This document shows, in pieces, positions 8,946-17,684 of a DNA stretch of 64,000 nt. The stretch covers positions 248,001 through 312,000 of the forward strand of contig NZ_LN868536.1 of the NCBI RefSeq assembly GCF_001261775.1, given 5' to 3'. Made by a program: the position numbers and the translations under genes. The DNA is from Anaeromassilibacillus senegalensis. Its GTDB lineage: Bacteria; Bacillota; Clostridia; Oscillospirales; Acutalibacteraceae. A model generated the notes under the pieces. The model saw nothing but the letters and a program-made list of their open reading frames with translations. It was not told where the DNA came from and made no database searches. Position 1 is the first letter of the stretch, and each line of letters starts with the position of its first letter.

Positions 8946-10158
8946 GGAACGGTTTCCCCTCTCCTAACAGATAATATCCCCATGCGCGGTATGCAGACCG
9001 GCAAAGCGCCGCAGCGGGGAGCGCCAGCCAGAAGGCCCGCGGCAACTCCACCGCGCCCTCCTGTGCCAGCCATAGAACCAGCAGATAGGCGGACAGTAAA
9101 ACAGCGGCGGCAAAGGGCATTGGATTGCGCACCGTATGCAGCCGCTCTGCCGTCAGGACAAATAAAAAGCACGACAGCAGGCAGAACAGCGCACAGGCCA
9201 GCACCTGCCCCAGCAAAGCGGCTTCGCGCGAGGTAAACGTCAGACGCATCAGGCCGGAGAGGTCGGAAACAGCGCTTTCCCACAGGCGGGACCAGAAGGA
9301 AAAATCGGACCATTTTCCGGGAATAAAGCGGACCGGCGGCAAGGTGTTCATCTGTACCGCCCATAGGACGGCTCCACCAGCAAGAGCGGATGCAAATGCC
9401 GCCAGCGCGCAGAGGGCCGGAGAGCGCCGTGCCGCCAGCACGCCGCGCAAAAGGTATGCTAGTGCGGCAAATCCCAGAACCCAGCCGGGCAGCAGGGCGA
9501 GTAGCCCTGCCAGCGCGGTCCAGAGACCGCCGTCGAGAATGCCCTCCGGCGGCGGCAGGCTGTAACTGGTCAGGAAACTGCGGGTTTGATCGGCGGAGTT
9601 GACGCCGTCCTCAAAGGAAAGCTCCAGATTGGGGAACGAGGTTTTCTCGTCTGTGGTCTGGAACATGGCGCTGGGGGCATCATCTTCATATACGCCGCGC
9701 ACGATGAAGGGCCTGCCGCCGCGGAGCAGAGTTTTACCGATGACGTCCGTGCCGCCCCAGAGGGCATCCGCCAGTCCCATGCTGACCGCACAGCCGGCGG
9801 TATCGCCGCGCGCGGGAAGGGAGCCGTGATGCATTGGATGGGAGAGAATCAGTTCCGGATTGCCGGACAGCTCCAGGATCTCCGCGAATCCGTTTTTCAG
9901 CCTGGCGCTGTCCTCCAATGATTCCCCGGGAAGCTCCCGCCAGAGCGTCGCGTCAGGAAGAAGCGCCTGTTTCTTTTCCGCCGCCTTCTGCGCGTTTTCC
10001 CAGTCCCCGAGTGTGACGCCGCCGTCCGCCTGGTAGCGTACCCCGGCGGCGGGCATGGAAAGAATGCGGTTGGACTGCGATACGGAGAAAAACCAGCAGG
10101 CCAGCGCGGCCAGCAGACAAAGCCAGAAGCCGACGCGGCGCTTTCTCGCGGCGGTCAA
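8935..10158 (-). CDS. MacB-like membrane protein (periplasmic-core-type domain), no ATPase
   Basis: A 407-residue membrane protein of uncertain function. It begins with a TTG codon at 10158 that overlaps the stop of the HlyD-like gene (TTGA), without a clear ribosome site, suggesting translational coupling. One membrane segment (about 10-27) precedes an extracellular region of about 170 residues. That region resembles the MacB periplasmic-core domain: ADALWGGTDVIGKTLLRGGR followed by VRGVY is the usual 'G.dviGktl...g..f.V.Gv' pattern. At least five or six hydrophobic segments fill the rest. Real MacB/FtsX permeases need a partner ATPase; none lies nearby. The pairing with an adaptor argues for an exporter or a signal-transmitting complex (inference). 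Confidence 0.7.
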   Translation of the reverse strand: MTAARKRRVGFWLCLLAALACWFFSVSQSNRILSMPAAGVRYQADGGVTLGDWENAQKAAEKKQALLPDATLWRELPGESLEDSARLKNGFAEILELSGNPELILSHPMHHGSLPARGDTAGCAVSMGLADALWGGTDVIGKTLLRGGRPFIVRGVYEDDAPSAMFQTTDEKTSFPNLELSFEDGVNSADQTRSFLTSYSLPPPEGILDGGLWTALAGLLALLPGWVLGFAALAYLLRGVLAARRSPALCALAAFASALAGGAVLWAVQMNTLPPVRFIPGKWSDFSFWSRLWESAVSDLSGLMRLTFTSREAALLGQVLACALFCLLSCFLFVLTAERLHTVRNPMPFAAAVLLSAYLLVLWLAQEGAVELPRAFWLALPAAALCRSAYRAWGYYLLGEGKPFHET

Positions 10159-11933
10159 GGCTGTTCGAGGCGCACGCGGTCGCCCGCCTCCAGAGGACGG
10201 TTACTGCCGGTCACTACCTTATCGTCGGGAAGGAGCGATGCGTTCAGTGCCATGGACGTGCTGTCCTTGTCCTGCACGTCGATACCAACGTGTTCGATGT
10301 AGGTTTCCCGTCCCAAAACGCTGTCCCGTTCCCTGACAACGTAGATGAAATCGCCTTTACTGTCGGACCGCAGGGCGGTCAGCGGCAGCCGCATGTTGTA
10401 CCGTTCGCTGTCCTTTTCCGACTCCATTTTGCTGGTTTCGCCGGAAAGATAGGAGCCCTCCGGCAGTGCCACGGTCACGGGGTAAAGGCCGTTCTCATTT
10501 TCAAAACCGATGGATTGCACGGTGCCTTCCAAATCCTTTTGTTCGCCGTTGCGGCGCAGGTTGAGTTTTACGCGGTCTCCGATGGACAGCCACTTGGATT
10601 CCTCCTGTGAAATTTCTGCGATAAAACGGTACCCTTCCTGGTTGGTGCTGAGCACCACAGGGGCTTTGCCGTCCGTCTGCGCGCCCGCCTCGCCGTTGAC
10701 CTCCATGACCACGCCGTCTTCCGGCGCGGACAGGAGATAATTACCGGCTTCCAGCGACTGCAGGCTGGCAAGCTCTTTTTCTTTTTGCTGGATTTCCCAT
10801 TCACCCGCGTCCAGGGAGGCGTCTGTCTGCGCACCGCCCGCCAGCGCGGATTCGTATTGCAGCCGGGCGGCGTCCAGCGCGGCCTGTGCGTCGTCCCGTG
10901 CGGTAGGCAGGGCGCGTTTGGCGTCCGCCAATGCGCGTTCTTTTGCCGTGACATCCTCCTGCGCGGCGGTCAGGGTATTTTTAGCCGCCTTGATGTCCGG
11001 TTCATCCTCCAATGTGGCGGAGTCCTTCGCCTGGTCCAGCTTTGCCTGTGCGTCGTCCTGCCGTTCCTTGGCGCGGCTCATGGTCTTTTCCGCCTCGTCC
11101 AGCAGGTACCAGCGGTCTTCCTTGGCGCGGGCCAGCGCCTTCTTTGCTGCCTCTATGTCCTCCTCAATGCCGATATCCTTGGCTTCCTCCAGTGCGATAC
11201 GGGCGTCGTCCACAGTGCGCTTGGAAGTGGCGTCCGCCTTTTCATGGGCGGTTTTTGCATCCTGGTACGCCTGCTGTGCGTCCTTGAGCGCGGCTTCCGC
11301 ATCTTTCACCCGGTTTTCAGAAGTTTTCTGGTAGACTTTGGAATACTCCGTCTGTGCCTTTTGTGCTTCGGCCTTCGCTTTATCCAGATCGGTCTGCGCG
11401 TCGTTTGCCTGTTCCACAGCGTCCTGTTCCGCTGTCAAAAGCTTCTTTTGCGCATCTTCCACCGCTTGCTTTGCCGTCGCAAGGGAAACCTTTCCGGATG
11501 TGTTGGTGACCGACTGCTTGGCTTTGAGGTCTGCCAGCTCGTTGCGCAGCTTTTCAAGCTGCGATTTGGTATCTTCCGGGTCAAATTCCACCAGGGGATC
11601 CCCCTTTTTTACGGTATCTCCCGCGGAGACATACCATTTGACAATGGTCAGCCCCTGTATGGCCTCCATCGGATGGCGGCCCATTGCCTCCACCTTTCCG
11701 GATGCCGAGAGTTCCTTGCGGACCGGGCCGGTGGTATACACCTCCGCCGTGACTTCCGCCACGGTAAGCCCGTTTGCCGCGCGGGACAATACGGTAAAGA
11801 CCAGCATCAGTGCAAAAAACCAGGCGAGCAGCTTTGCCGCCGTGCGCTGTGTGGATGGACCCTGGACGGGCGTGCCTGCCGCGGCGCGCGCCCGTTCCCG
11901 TTGCAGAAAGCTGTGGATGGATTCCCATTTCAT
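10155..11933 (-). CDS. HlyD/MacA-like periplasmic adaptor protein with long coiled coil
   Basis: A 592-residue membrane-fusion-type protein. The start at 11933 has GGAGGG six bases upstream. A membrane anchor (about 33-55) is followed by a lipoyl-like strand region (VKWYVSAGDTVKKGDPLVEF), a long Ala/Lys/Glu-rich coiled coil (about 135-400, unusually long for the family), a second lipoyl half (LSAPEDGVVMEVNGEAG) and a beta-barrel C-terminus. The family links inner-membrane ABC permeases to the outside; in Gram-positive bacteria it works at the membrane/wall. It is the first gene of the unit 11933-7234, preceded by a shared direct-repeat operator at 11982-12015. Adaptor identity is secure; the exported or sensed compound is unknown. 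Confidence 0.88.
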   Translation of the reverse strand: MKWESIHSFLQRERARAAAGTPVQGPSTQRTAAKLLAWFFALMLVFTVLSRAANGLTVAEVTAEVYTTGPVRKELSASGKVEAMGRHPMEAIQGLTIVKWYVSAGDTVKKGDPLVEFDPEDTKSQLEKLRNELADLKAKQSVTNTSGKVSLATAKQAVEDAQKKLLTAEQDAVEQANDAQTDLDKAKAEAQKAQTEYSKVYQKTSENRVKDAEAALKDAQQAYQDAKTAHEKADATSKRTVDDARIALEEAKDIGIEEDIEAAKKALARAKEDRWYLLDEAEKTMSRAKERQDDAQAKLDQAKDSATLEDEPDIKAAKNTLTAAQEDVTAKERALADAKRALPTARDDAQAALDAARLQYESALAGGAQTDASLDAGEWEIQQKEKELASLQSLEAGNYLLSAPEDGVVMEVNGEAGAQTDGKAPVVLSTNQEGYRFIAEISQEESKWLSIGDRVKLNLRRNGEQKDLEGTVQSIGFENENGLYPVTVALPEGSYLSGETSKMESEKDSERYNMRLPLTALRSDSKGDFIYVVRERDSVLGRETYIEHVGIDVQDKDSTSMALNASLLPDDKVVTGSNRPLEAGDRVRLEQP

Positions 11934-11981
11934 TTTGCTGCCCTCCTGTTGATCTGCTTGTGCCGGTTGACCGGCTGGTTT

Positions 11982-12015
11982 ATGCTATCAAATGGATCTC
12001 TAAAGAATCTGTAAA
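11982..12015 (-). promoter_or_regulatory. Promoter with direct-repeat operator (copy C)
   Basis: On the minus strand: TTACAGATTC then TTTAGAGATC (10-bp period direct repeat), nine bases after CTTTAGAGA, then TAGCAT as the -10 box. It lies between the stop of the lipoprotein gene at 12020 and the adaptor gene at 11933. It matches copies A and B at the other two units of the locus. Confidence 0.7.
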
Positions 12016-12019
12016 CATT

Positions 12020-14287
12020 TTATTCCGCCAGGTAAAGCTTGACCTGCTTTTCAATTTCAGCGGCAGCTTCCTCCGGGGATTTTTCTCCCTGCAGGCAGGC
12101 GGTTCCCTCTGCCAGCACAGCATCCATCAGGACGGAATCCTGCACGGACGGCGTGGAAAGCTGGCTGAAAAACTCTGTAAAATCGATCGGGATTTGATAT
12201 TCTATTTGGTCTGCCATCTCCTTCGCGGAGGCAATTTCCTTTTGAATGGAGGCGTTGTTGACGGGCAGGCCGTCGGAGAAGGTGTAGTTCTGCACCTCGT
12301 TGGAAAGCATGGTCTGGATAAACTGCTGTGCCAGTTCCTGCTGGCTTCCCGCCGCGTTGACGCCTGCCAGAACGCGCGGAATGTAGACCTTCTGCATTTG
12401 TCCGGGCAGCAGGCGCAGCGTTGTGGTGTCAGCATCCTGATTTCCTCCCATACCGCCGGCGGAACCGGGCAGCGCCAGCAGGGTATTCATATCGGAGGGG
12501 AACATGCTGCTTTCTCCGTTCAGGTAACTCATCCCCATATTGTTAAAGCTGTAGCTGCCGCCATCCGTCATGATGGCCATGCCGCCGCCGCTGCCGTCCG
12601 GCTTCCATTTTTGCTGGTCGTTGGCGGCGAAGACCGCCTTGGCGTCGGTCAGAAACTGTGTCAGGGACTGTGTGTCCAGCGTGCTGTCCTGAATCCAGCC
12701 GGACGCGCTGGTGCTTGCAAGCAGTTCCAGCAGTTCCCGCGGTTCGCTCACCATCATCAGGGGCTTGCCGCCATTCTCAACGGAGAGGTCGGACAGCTGA
12801 TGAATGCTGTTGATCGCGTCTTTATCGCCGATCAGGACAGGCACGGTAAAGCGCGCGGGAATCGCATAGGTCTTGCCGTCCGTTTGATACGTGTTTGCCA
12901 CGTTGGAGAGCAGGTCTGCGCCGCTCAGCAGGGCGGAGAGATCCGCCAGAACGCCCTTTTCCATGTAGGAATCGACGGGCAGGCCGTCGAGAATAAGAAC
13001 ATCCGGTCCTTTTCCCGCCAGAATTTCCGTGTTCAGAGAACGTACCACATCGGAAGCGGTTACGTTGTTGCTTCCCTCCGGGAGGCCGACGCGATAGTTG
13101 ACATGCACATTTGCGTGACTGTTTTGAAAAGCGCTGATTGTCTGCCGTACCGTCGGAAGCTCGCGCAGGGAATAGACGGTCAGTTCCGTGTCCGGTACGG
13201 TGGGCGTATCCTTGCTGTAGGTAAAGTGAAGCAGCTTGGAGCCGATGGACTGCACATAAACGCTGACATAAAAGCCGCCGCTGCCGTCCAGGTACAGCCC
13301 CGCGGGAGTAACGGAGGGAGAGGTCAGCGAGGTAAGAGAACCGTCCACAATCGTTTCCCAAACGGTGCCGCCCGGTGTCAGACGCTGGATGCCGTTGGAA
13401 TTGCAGTAGTAGAGATTGCCCTCCCCATCGGAAATCAGGGGGCCGTATCCGGAGGAAGGAGAGGCCAGGTTCCGGATTTGCGAGCCGTCCTCCAGGCTGT
13501 ACTGGATCAGGCCGCCGTCGTAATCTATGGTGTAGAGCGACTTGCCGTCCGTTGCAGAGCCGGAACTCTGTATCGGATATTCCCGCACTTTTTCTCCTGT
13601 GGAGGTGTAACGGTAGTAAGCGTTATAGTCTCCCAGCAGTAAGTCTCCGTTTTCAAGAACGTCCAGACTGACTGGCATCAGACTCTCGCCCACGGTCTTT
13701 ATCTGGGGCGCTGTTGTCTCGCCTGAATCCGCCTCCTCTTCCATGCTGGGTTTTATGTCGTCGCCGTCGTCTTCAACGGTCGCGCTTTTGTTTCCGCTGA
13801 TAAAAACGCCGCGTTCGCCCTCTTCGTCTTTAGCAGGCTCGTCCCAGGAGGGAACCGGAATTTGTTCCGCTGTTTTGCCGTCTGCGGAGTGCAGCAGGTG
13901 CAGCTTGTTTTCCGCATCAAAGGCAACGGCGTAAAACCCGCCTTTGCCGTCTTCCGCGAGTACCACGCTGGTGTGTCCGCTCAGCCATTCCACCGGCTCG
14001 CGCACCCATTCCCCATCGGCGGGCTTTGTGTACCGGTACAGGCCCGGCGCTTCCGGTTCGTTTTCCGGATAGAGTGTGGCGTAGACGGTGAGATTCTCTG
14101 AACCGTCGGAGAAGACCGCGTTAATCGCCGGCTTGCCTTCCGGCATTGCAATTTCCTTTTCTATGTAGCGGCCCATGGCGGGCGCCTGGGTGTTCTCGTT
14201 TTCCGGCGTTCCGGGGTTGCATCCGCTGAAAATGCCGCCGATGAGAACAAAGGAAAGCAGCATACATAAACCCTTTTGAAGCTTCAT
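12020..14287 (-). CDS. Lipoprotein: beta-propeller-like N-half fused to solute-binding C-half
   Basis: A 755-residue exported lipoprotein (signal peptide ending GGIFSGC, lipobox Cys at about 22). Start 14287 has AGAGGAAT upstream. Residues about 30-370 show repeated short beta-type blades (LLLGDYNAYYRYTSTGEK, DGEGNLYYCNSNGIQRL, DGSGGFYVSV), typical of a propeller or sensor domain. From about 380 the chain reads like a family 1 extracellular solute-binding protein (ELPTVRQTISAFQNSHANVH, GKGPDVLILDGLP, VQNYTFSDGLPVNN). The fusion is unusual: family 1 binding proteins normally lack such an N-half. It is a close paralog of the lipoprotein at 14497-16761. It probably feeds or signals to the MalFG/adaptor/MacB-like complex encoded next to it (inference). 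Confidence 0.85.
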   Translation of the reverse strand: MKLQKGLCMLLSFVLIGGIFSGCNPGTPENENTQAPAMGRYIEKEIAMPEGKPAINAVFSDGSENLTVYATLYPENEPEAPGLYRYTKPADGEWVREPVEWLSGHTSVVLAEDGKGGFYAVAFDAENKLHLLHSADGKTAEQIPVPSWDEPAKDEEGERGVFISGNKSATVEDDGDDIKPSMEEEADSGETTAPQIKTVGESLMPVSLDVLENGDLLLGDYNAYYRYTSTGEKVREYPIQSSGSATDGKSLYTIDYDGGLIQYSLEDGSQIRNLASPSSGYGPLISDGEGNLYYCNSNGIQRLTPGGTVWETIVDGSLTSLTSPSVTPAGLYLDGSGGFYVSVYVQSIGSKLLHFTYSKDTPTVPDTELTVYSLRELPTVRQTISAFQNSHANVHVNYRVGLPEGSNNVTASDVVRSLNTEILAGKGPDVLILDGLPVDSYMEKGVLADLSALLSGADLLSNVANTYQTDGKTYAIPARFTVPVLIGDKDAINSIHQLSDLSVENGGKPLMMVSEPRELLELLASTSASGWIQDSTLDTQSLTQFLTDAKAVFAANDQQKWKPDGSGGGMAIMTDGGSYSFNNMGMSYLNGESSMFPSDMNTLLALPGSAGGMGGNQDADTTTLRLLPGQMQKVYIPRVLAGVNAAGSQQELAQQFIQTMLSNEVQNYTFSDGLPVNNASIQKEIASAKEMADQIEYQIPIDFTEFFSQLSTPSVQDSVLMDAVLAEGTACLQGEKSPEEAAAEIEKQVKLYLAE

Positions 14288-14342
14288 AAATGGATTCCTC
14301 TCTTTCAGGCGCTAAAACGCCTTTGTTTGACTTGCTGAACTG

Positions 14343-14376
14343 AGTATATCAAAACTTTCTCTAAAGTTTCTATAAA
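14343..14376 (-). promoter_or_regulatory. Promoter with direct-repeat operator (copy A)
   Basis: On the minus strand: TTATAGAAAC then TTTAGAGAAA (10-bp period), nine bases after CTTTAGAGA, then TATACT. It lies 56 bases upstream of the lipoprotein start at 14287. The repeat covers the -35 area, as OmpR-family activators do. Confidence 0.75.
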
Positions 14377-14427
14377 ATGGTTCTCATTTTGTGATGGCAT
14401 TCTGAATCTGTGTGAATCCTTCATCAC

Positions 14428-14464
14428 ATAAAAATGGCGCGCCGCAGAATTTTCTGCGGCGCGC
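14428..14464 (-). terminator. Terminator of the lipoprotein gene 14497-16761
   Basis: A 13-bp perfect stem (14437-14449 with 14452-14464, 2-base loop); on the minus strand it is followed by CATTTTTATG. It separates this gene from the next unit. Confidence 0.85.
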
Positions 14465-14496
14465 TTTATGAAACCAGAAGATGGTAGGGGGGCAAT

Positions 14497-16761
14497 TTAT
14501 TCGGATAGATAGATACGGGTTTGTTCGTTGATTTTCTGTACGGCCTCTTCCGGCGACAGTTCCCCATTCAAACAGGAAATACCCTGCGCGATAACGACGT
14601 CCATCAGGACGGTGTCCGGAAGGACGGGGGTGGAGAGAGACGCGACCAGGTCACGGTATTCTTCAGAGAAGTCAATATCCGGAACCATTTCTTTCAGATC
14701 GTCCACAGCTTTGTCAAAAGAGGCGCTGTTGACGCAGATGCCATCGGTAAACATGTAATCCTGCACCTCGCGAGCAAGCATGGTTTGGATAAATTCCTTC
14801 GCAAGGTCCTTTTGACTGCCGGCTGCGTTGACGCCTGCGGAAACACGGGGCATAAAAGCATTTTTTACCTGTCCAGGAATGGATTTTACCATCGTATGCT
14901 CCTCATTTTCCTGGTTGGATACGCCAAACTGCATGGCATACAGGCTGCCGGCGTTGGTCATATACATATCTGTTTTTTTCTGGACATATTGCATGCTCAT
15001 AAAGTCGGATTCGACAAAGCTTGCCCCGCCCATGCTGGAAGTGATGATCATGGAAGCGTTCGGATCCTCGCCTTCGTTATAATGGTAAATATCATAAATG
15101 GATTTTGCCTGCGACAAAAACTCCGTGAGCGCCTTGTCGTCCAGTGTGGAAGCGTCTTTTTTCCACGCGGGGAAAGAGGCGTTGGCCAGCGCGTTTAACA
15201 AAAGATCCGGTTGGTTCACCAGGAACATGGAGGCGTGGTCCTCCTGCGCGGTGAAGTCCGATAGGCTATTCAATTTGTTCAGCACATCTTTATCGCCAAC
15301 CATGACCGGGATGGTAAAACGGGTCGGAACAGCATAAGTTTTCCCATCCTGCTGGAAGACGTTTGTAAGATGATTCAGCAGGTTTTCCCCCTGCATAATA
15401 GAAGAGATGTCCTCCAACACGCCTTTTTCAATATAGGAATCATAGGGTAGCCCGTCCAGAATCAAGACGTCCGGACCTTTGCCGGCGAGAATTTCGGTGT
15501 TTAAAGAGCGTATCACGTCGGAGATCGTGACGGACTCCTCCCCGTCGGGCAGGCCAACGGTGTAGTTGACATAGACGTTTGGATGATTCTGCTGGAAAAC
15601 GCCGATGGCCTGGCGGACGGTCGGGCTTTCCTTCAGGGAGTAAACCTTCAATTCCGTGTCCGGAACGGTGGGAGTGGAGTCGCTGTATGTACAGTGTATA
15701 ATTTTGGAGCCGCCTGCGATGGAATTCAGAAGGACATAGAAGCCGCCGTCCCCATCCAATACAAGGCCCATGACCATGACGGAGGGCGTGCTTATGATGG
15801 AAAGAGAACCGTCCATCAGGGTTTCCCAGACAGAACCACCGGGAGCGAGCTTTTGGATGCCGTCTGCGCTGCCGTAATAGAGGCTGCCGTCAGCGTCCGT
15901 GACAAGATTGCCGGAGGAAGTGGTGGCGGGCATGGAGATGGTAGAAATCTGGCTGCCGGATTCCAGGTCGTATTGGGTGATGTTTTTCTTGTAATCAATC
16001 ACAAAAAGGTCTTTGCCGTTGGCGGTACTTCCCATGGATTCCCCCTTAAATTGTCTGATCAGCGTGCCGTCGGGCGCGTAGCGCAGAATGCCCTGGTTCA
16101 GGGTGCTGACCAGCAGGTCGCCGTTATCCAACAGGTCCATCGATAAAATTGTAAGCGACTGTCCGTAACTGGGAGAATTTTGAGAGGAATCGCCGCCGCC
16201 TTCCTCACCGTCCTCCAAGGAGACGCTGCCCTGCTCGCCGACGACAACGGACCCGTCACCCATGGAAAAAGTCATGGAGCCGTCTCCTGCGGCGCTGTCG
16301 TTCCAGGAGGGAATGGAGATTTCCTCCTGTGTTTTGCCGTCCGCGGTGTGCAGCAGGTGGGGCGTGTTGTTGTCCTCGCAGACGATGGCGTAAAAACCGC
16401 CCTTGCCGTCCCCACAGATGGCCCGCAAATTTCCGTTCGGTACCGTTTCCAGCCAGGAGACGTCCTGTTCCTCCCAGGTTTTTCCGTCCGAGCTGCTGTA
16501 ATGCCGCGGCCGGGAGGTTATGTTATCCGGGGAGTAGGTACCCCAAAAGTGCAGGCTGCCGTCCTCATTCCGGATCAGCGTCTTTGGCTTGGTGTTGTCT
16601 TCCGGCAGGCCCAGGTCCTGTTCAATGTAGCGGCCCATGGCGGCGGTGGGGGTTGCGTCCGGACCACTGGAGGAAGGATTCCCGCCGCCGGTGCAGCCCA
16701 CGATGCCTGCTGCAAGGCTGAGCGTTAAAATACCGCTGAGAAGCTTTTGCATGATACGCAT
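14497..16761 (-). CDS. Lipoprotein: beta-propeller-like N-half fused to solute-binding C-half (paralog)
   Basis: A 754-residue paralog of the lipoprotein at 12020-14287, alike along its whole length. The ATG at 16761 (MRIMQKLLSG) is preferred over 16845 because a signal peptide with lipobox IVGC begins there and AGAGGGA lies upstream. The N-half has propeller-like blades (ICGDGKGGFYAIVCEDNNT, LVTDADGSLYYGSADGIQKL); the C-half has GKGPDVLILDGLPYDSYIEK and the binding-protein helix SPTVRQAIGVFQQNHPNVYV. It forms its own transcript between the operator at 16836 and the hairpin at 14437. Two divergent binding lipoproteins for one membrane complex suggest two ligands or receptor/decoy roles (inference). 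Confidence 0.85.
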   Translation of the reverse strand: MRIMQKLLSGILTLSLAAGIVGCTGGGNPSSSGPDATPTAAMGRYIEQDLGLPEDNTKPKTLIRNEDGSLHFWGTYSPDNITSRPRHYSSSDGKTWEEQDVSWLETVPNGNLRAICGDGKGGFYAIVCEDNNTPHLLHTADGKTQEEISIPSWNDSAAGDGSMTFSMGDGSVVVGEQGSVSLEDGEEGGGDSSQNSPSYGQSLTILSMDLLDNGDLLVSTLNQGILRYAPDGTLIRQFKGESMGSTANGKDLFVIDYKKNITQYDLESGSQISTISMPATTSSGNLVTDADGSLYYGSADGIQKLAPGGSVWETLMDGSLSIISTPSVMVMGLVLDGDGGFYVLLNSIAGGSKIIHCTYSDSTPTVPDTELKVYSLKESPTVRQAIGVFQQNHPNVYVNYTVGLPDGEESVTISDVIRSLNTEILAGKGPDVLILDGLPYDSYIEKGVLEDISSIMQGENLLNHLTNVFQQDGKTYAVPTRFTIPVMVGDKDVLNKLNSLSDFTAQEDHASMFLVNQPDLLLNALANASFPAWKKDASTLDDKALTEFLSQAKSIYDIYHYNEGEDPNASMIITSSMGGASFVESDFMSMQYVQKKTDMYMTNAGSLYAMQFGVSNQENEEHTMVKSIPGQVKNAFMPRVSAGVNAAGSQKDLAKEFIQTMLAREVQDYMFTDGICVNSASFDKAVDDLKEMVPDIDFSEEYRDLVASLSTPVLPDTVLMDVVIAQGISCLNGELSPEEAVQKINEQTRIYLSE

Positions 16762-16835
16762 GAATGTTCCCTCTTTTCTGTGCTTTTTCCACGGAATCGC
16801 GGTGGAAATATCGCATACTGTTTTTGACAGTTTTG

Positions 16836-16868
16836 AGTATAGCACGGAAATCTCTAAAGATCCTATAA
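16836..16868 (-). promoter_or_regulatory. Promoter with direct-repeat operator (copy B)
   Basis: On the minus strand: TTATAGGATC then TTTAGAGATT (10-bp period), nine bases after CTTTAGAGA, then TATACT; about 75 bases upstream of the ATG at 16761. Same layout as copies A (14343) and C (11982). Confidence 0.75.
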
Positions 16869-17020
16869 TCCGGCTTAGAGATAAAATAAAGAATAACAGG
16901 ATAAGATAAGGGCAGCTGCTTCGCGCGCGTGCGCGGTATTTATGAAGTCAAATAGGGCTTTCAACAGGCTGGGAAAACATTATACCGTTGTGATGAGGCT
17001 TCGCCTCTTTTATGCTATAA

Positions 17021-17577
17021 TAACCTCACGCCGTGACCGGAAGCAGAGCTTCCGACGGCTGAGAGAACATTGAATCGTTCCGGCTAAGCTGCATGTTTTT
17101 ACAAAGATGGTCTGATGAAAGTTGAGAGAAAAATGGAACGATTGAATAACCTCACGCCGTGACCGGAAGCAGAGCTTCCGACGGCTGAGAGAACATTGAA
17201 TCGTTCCGGCTAAGCTGGATGTTTTTACAAAGATGGTCTGATGAAAGTTGAGAGAAAAATGGAACGATTGAATAACCTCACGCCGTGACCGGAAGCAGAG
17301 CTTCCGACGGCTGAGAGAACATTGAATCGTTTCGGCTAAGCTGGATGTTTTTACAAAGATGGTCTGATGAAAGTTGAGAGAAAAATGGAACGATTGAATA
17401 ACCTCACGCCGTGACCGGAAGCAGAGCTTCCGACGGCTGAGAGAACATTGAATCGTTTCGGCTAAGCTGGATGTTTTTACAAAGATGGTCTGATGAAAGT
17501 TGAGAGAAAAATGGAACGATTGAATAACCTCACGCCGTGACCGGAAGCAGAGCTTCCGACGGCTGAGAGAACATTGA
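17021..17577. repeat. 126-bp tandem repeat array, 4.4 copies
   Basis: Copies begin at 17021, 17147, 17273, 17399 and 17525; the last is cut after about 53 bases. The period is exactly 126 bp and copies are almost identical. Each has a hairpin CGGAAGC-AGA-GCTTCCG inside CCGT/ACGG, and a long-range pair AATCGTTCC with GGAACGATT (17073-17081 with 17135-17143). In copies 3 and 4 one C of AATCGTTCC is T, which turns a G-C pair into G-U and keeps the pairing. TATAAT-like DNA (17015-17020) precedes copy 1. The array lies in the 923-bp gap between the lipoprotein gene and the divergent response regulator. It is not a CRISPR (no spacers). A transcribed structured RNA is possible. Confidence 0.85.
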
Positions 17578-17647
17578 AGCATGCCAGTCATGTGGAAACC
17601 GGTTGTTGATCGGTTAAAAATATCCCGTTGATTGTATACGGGCATGC

Positions 17648-17653
17648 TATAAT
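17648..17653 (+). promoter_or_regulatory. Probable -10 box of the two-component operon
   Basis: TATAAT lies 32 bases upstream of the response-regulator ATG at 17685 (ribosome site AGGGAGG). No good -35 box is seen at 16-18 bases, so an activator may be needed. The direct-repeat operator found at the target genes was not seen here. Confidence 0.5.
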
Positions 17654-17684
17654 AAAAACAACGTATTGACAGGGAGGAATCAAC

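Noticed and set aside
11810..13642. Plus-strand ORF of 610 codons across the adaptor and lipoprotein genes
   Set aside because: It runs antisense through two well-supported genes and their spacer.
17021..17577. CRISPR array
   Set aside because: The repeats are contiguous and 126 bp long; there are no spacers and no cas genes.
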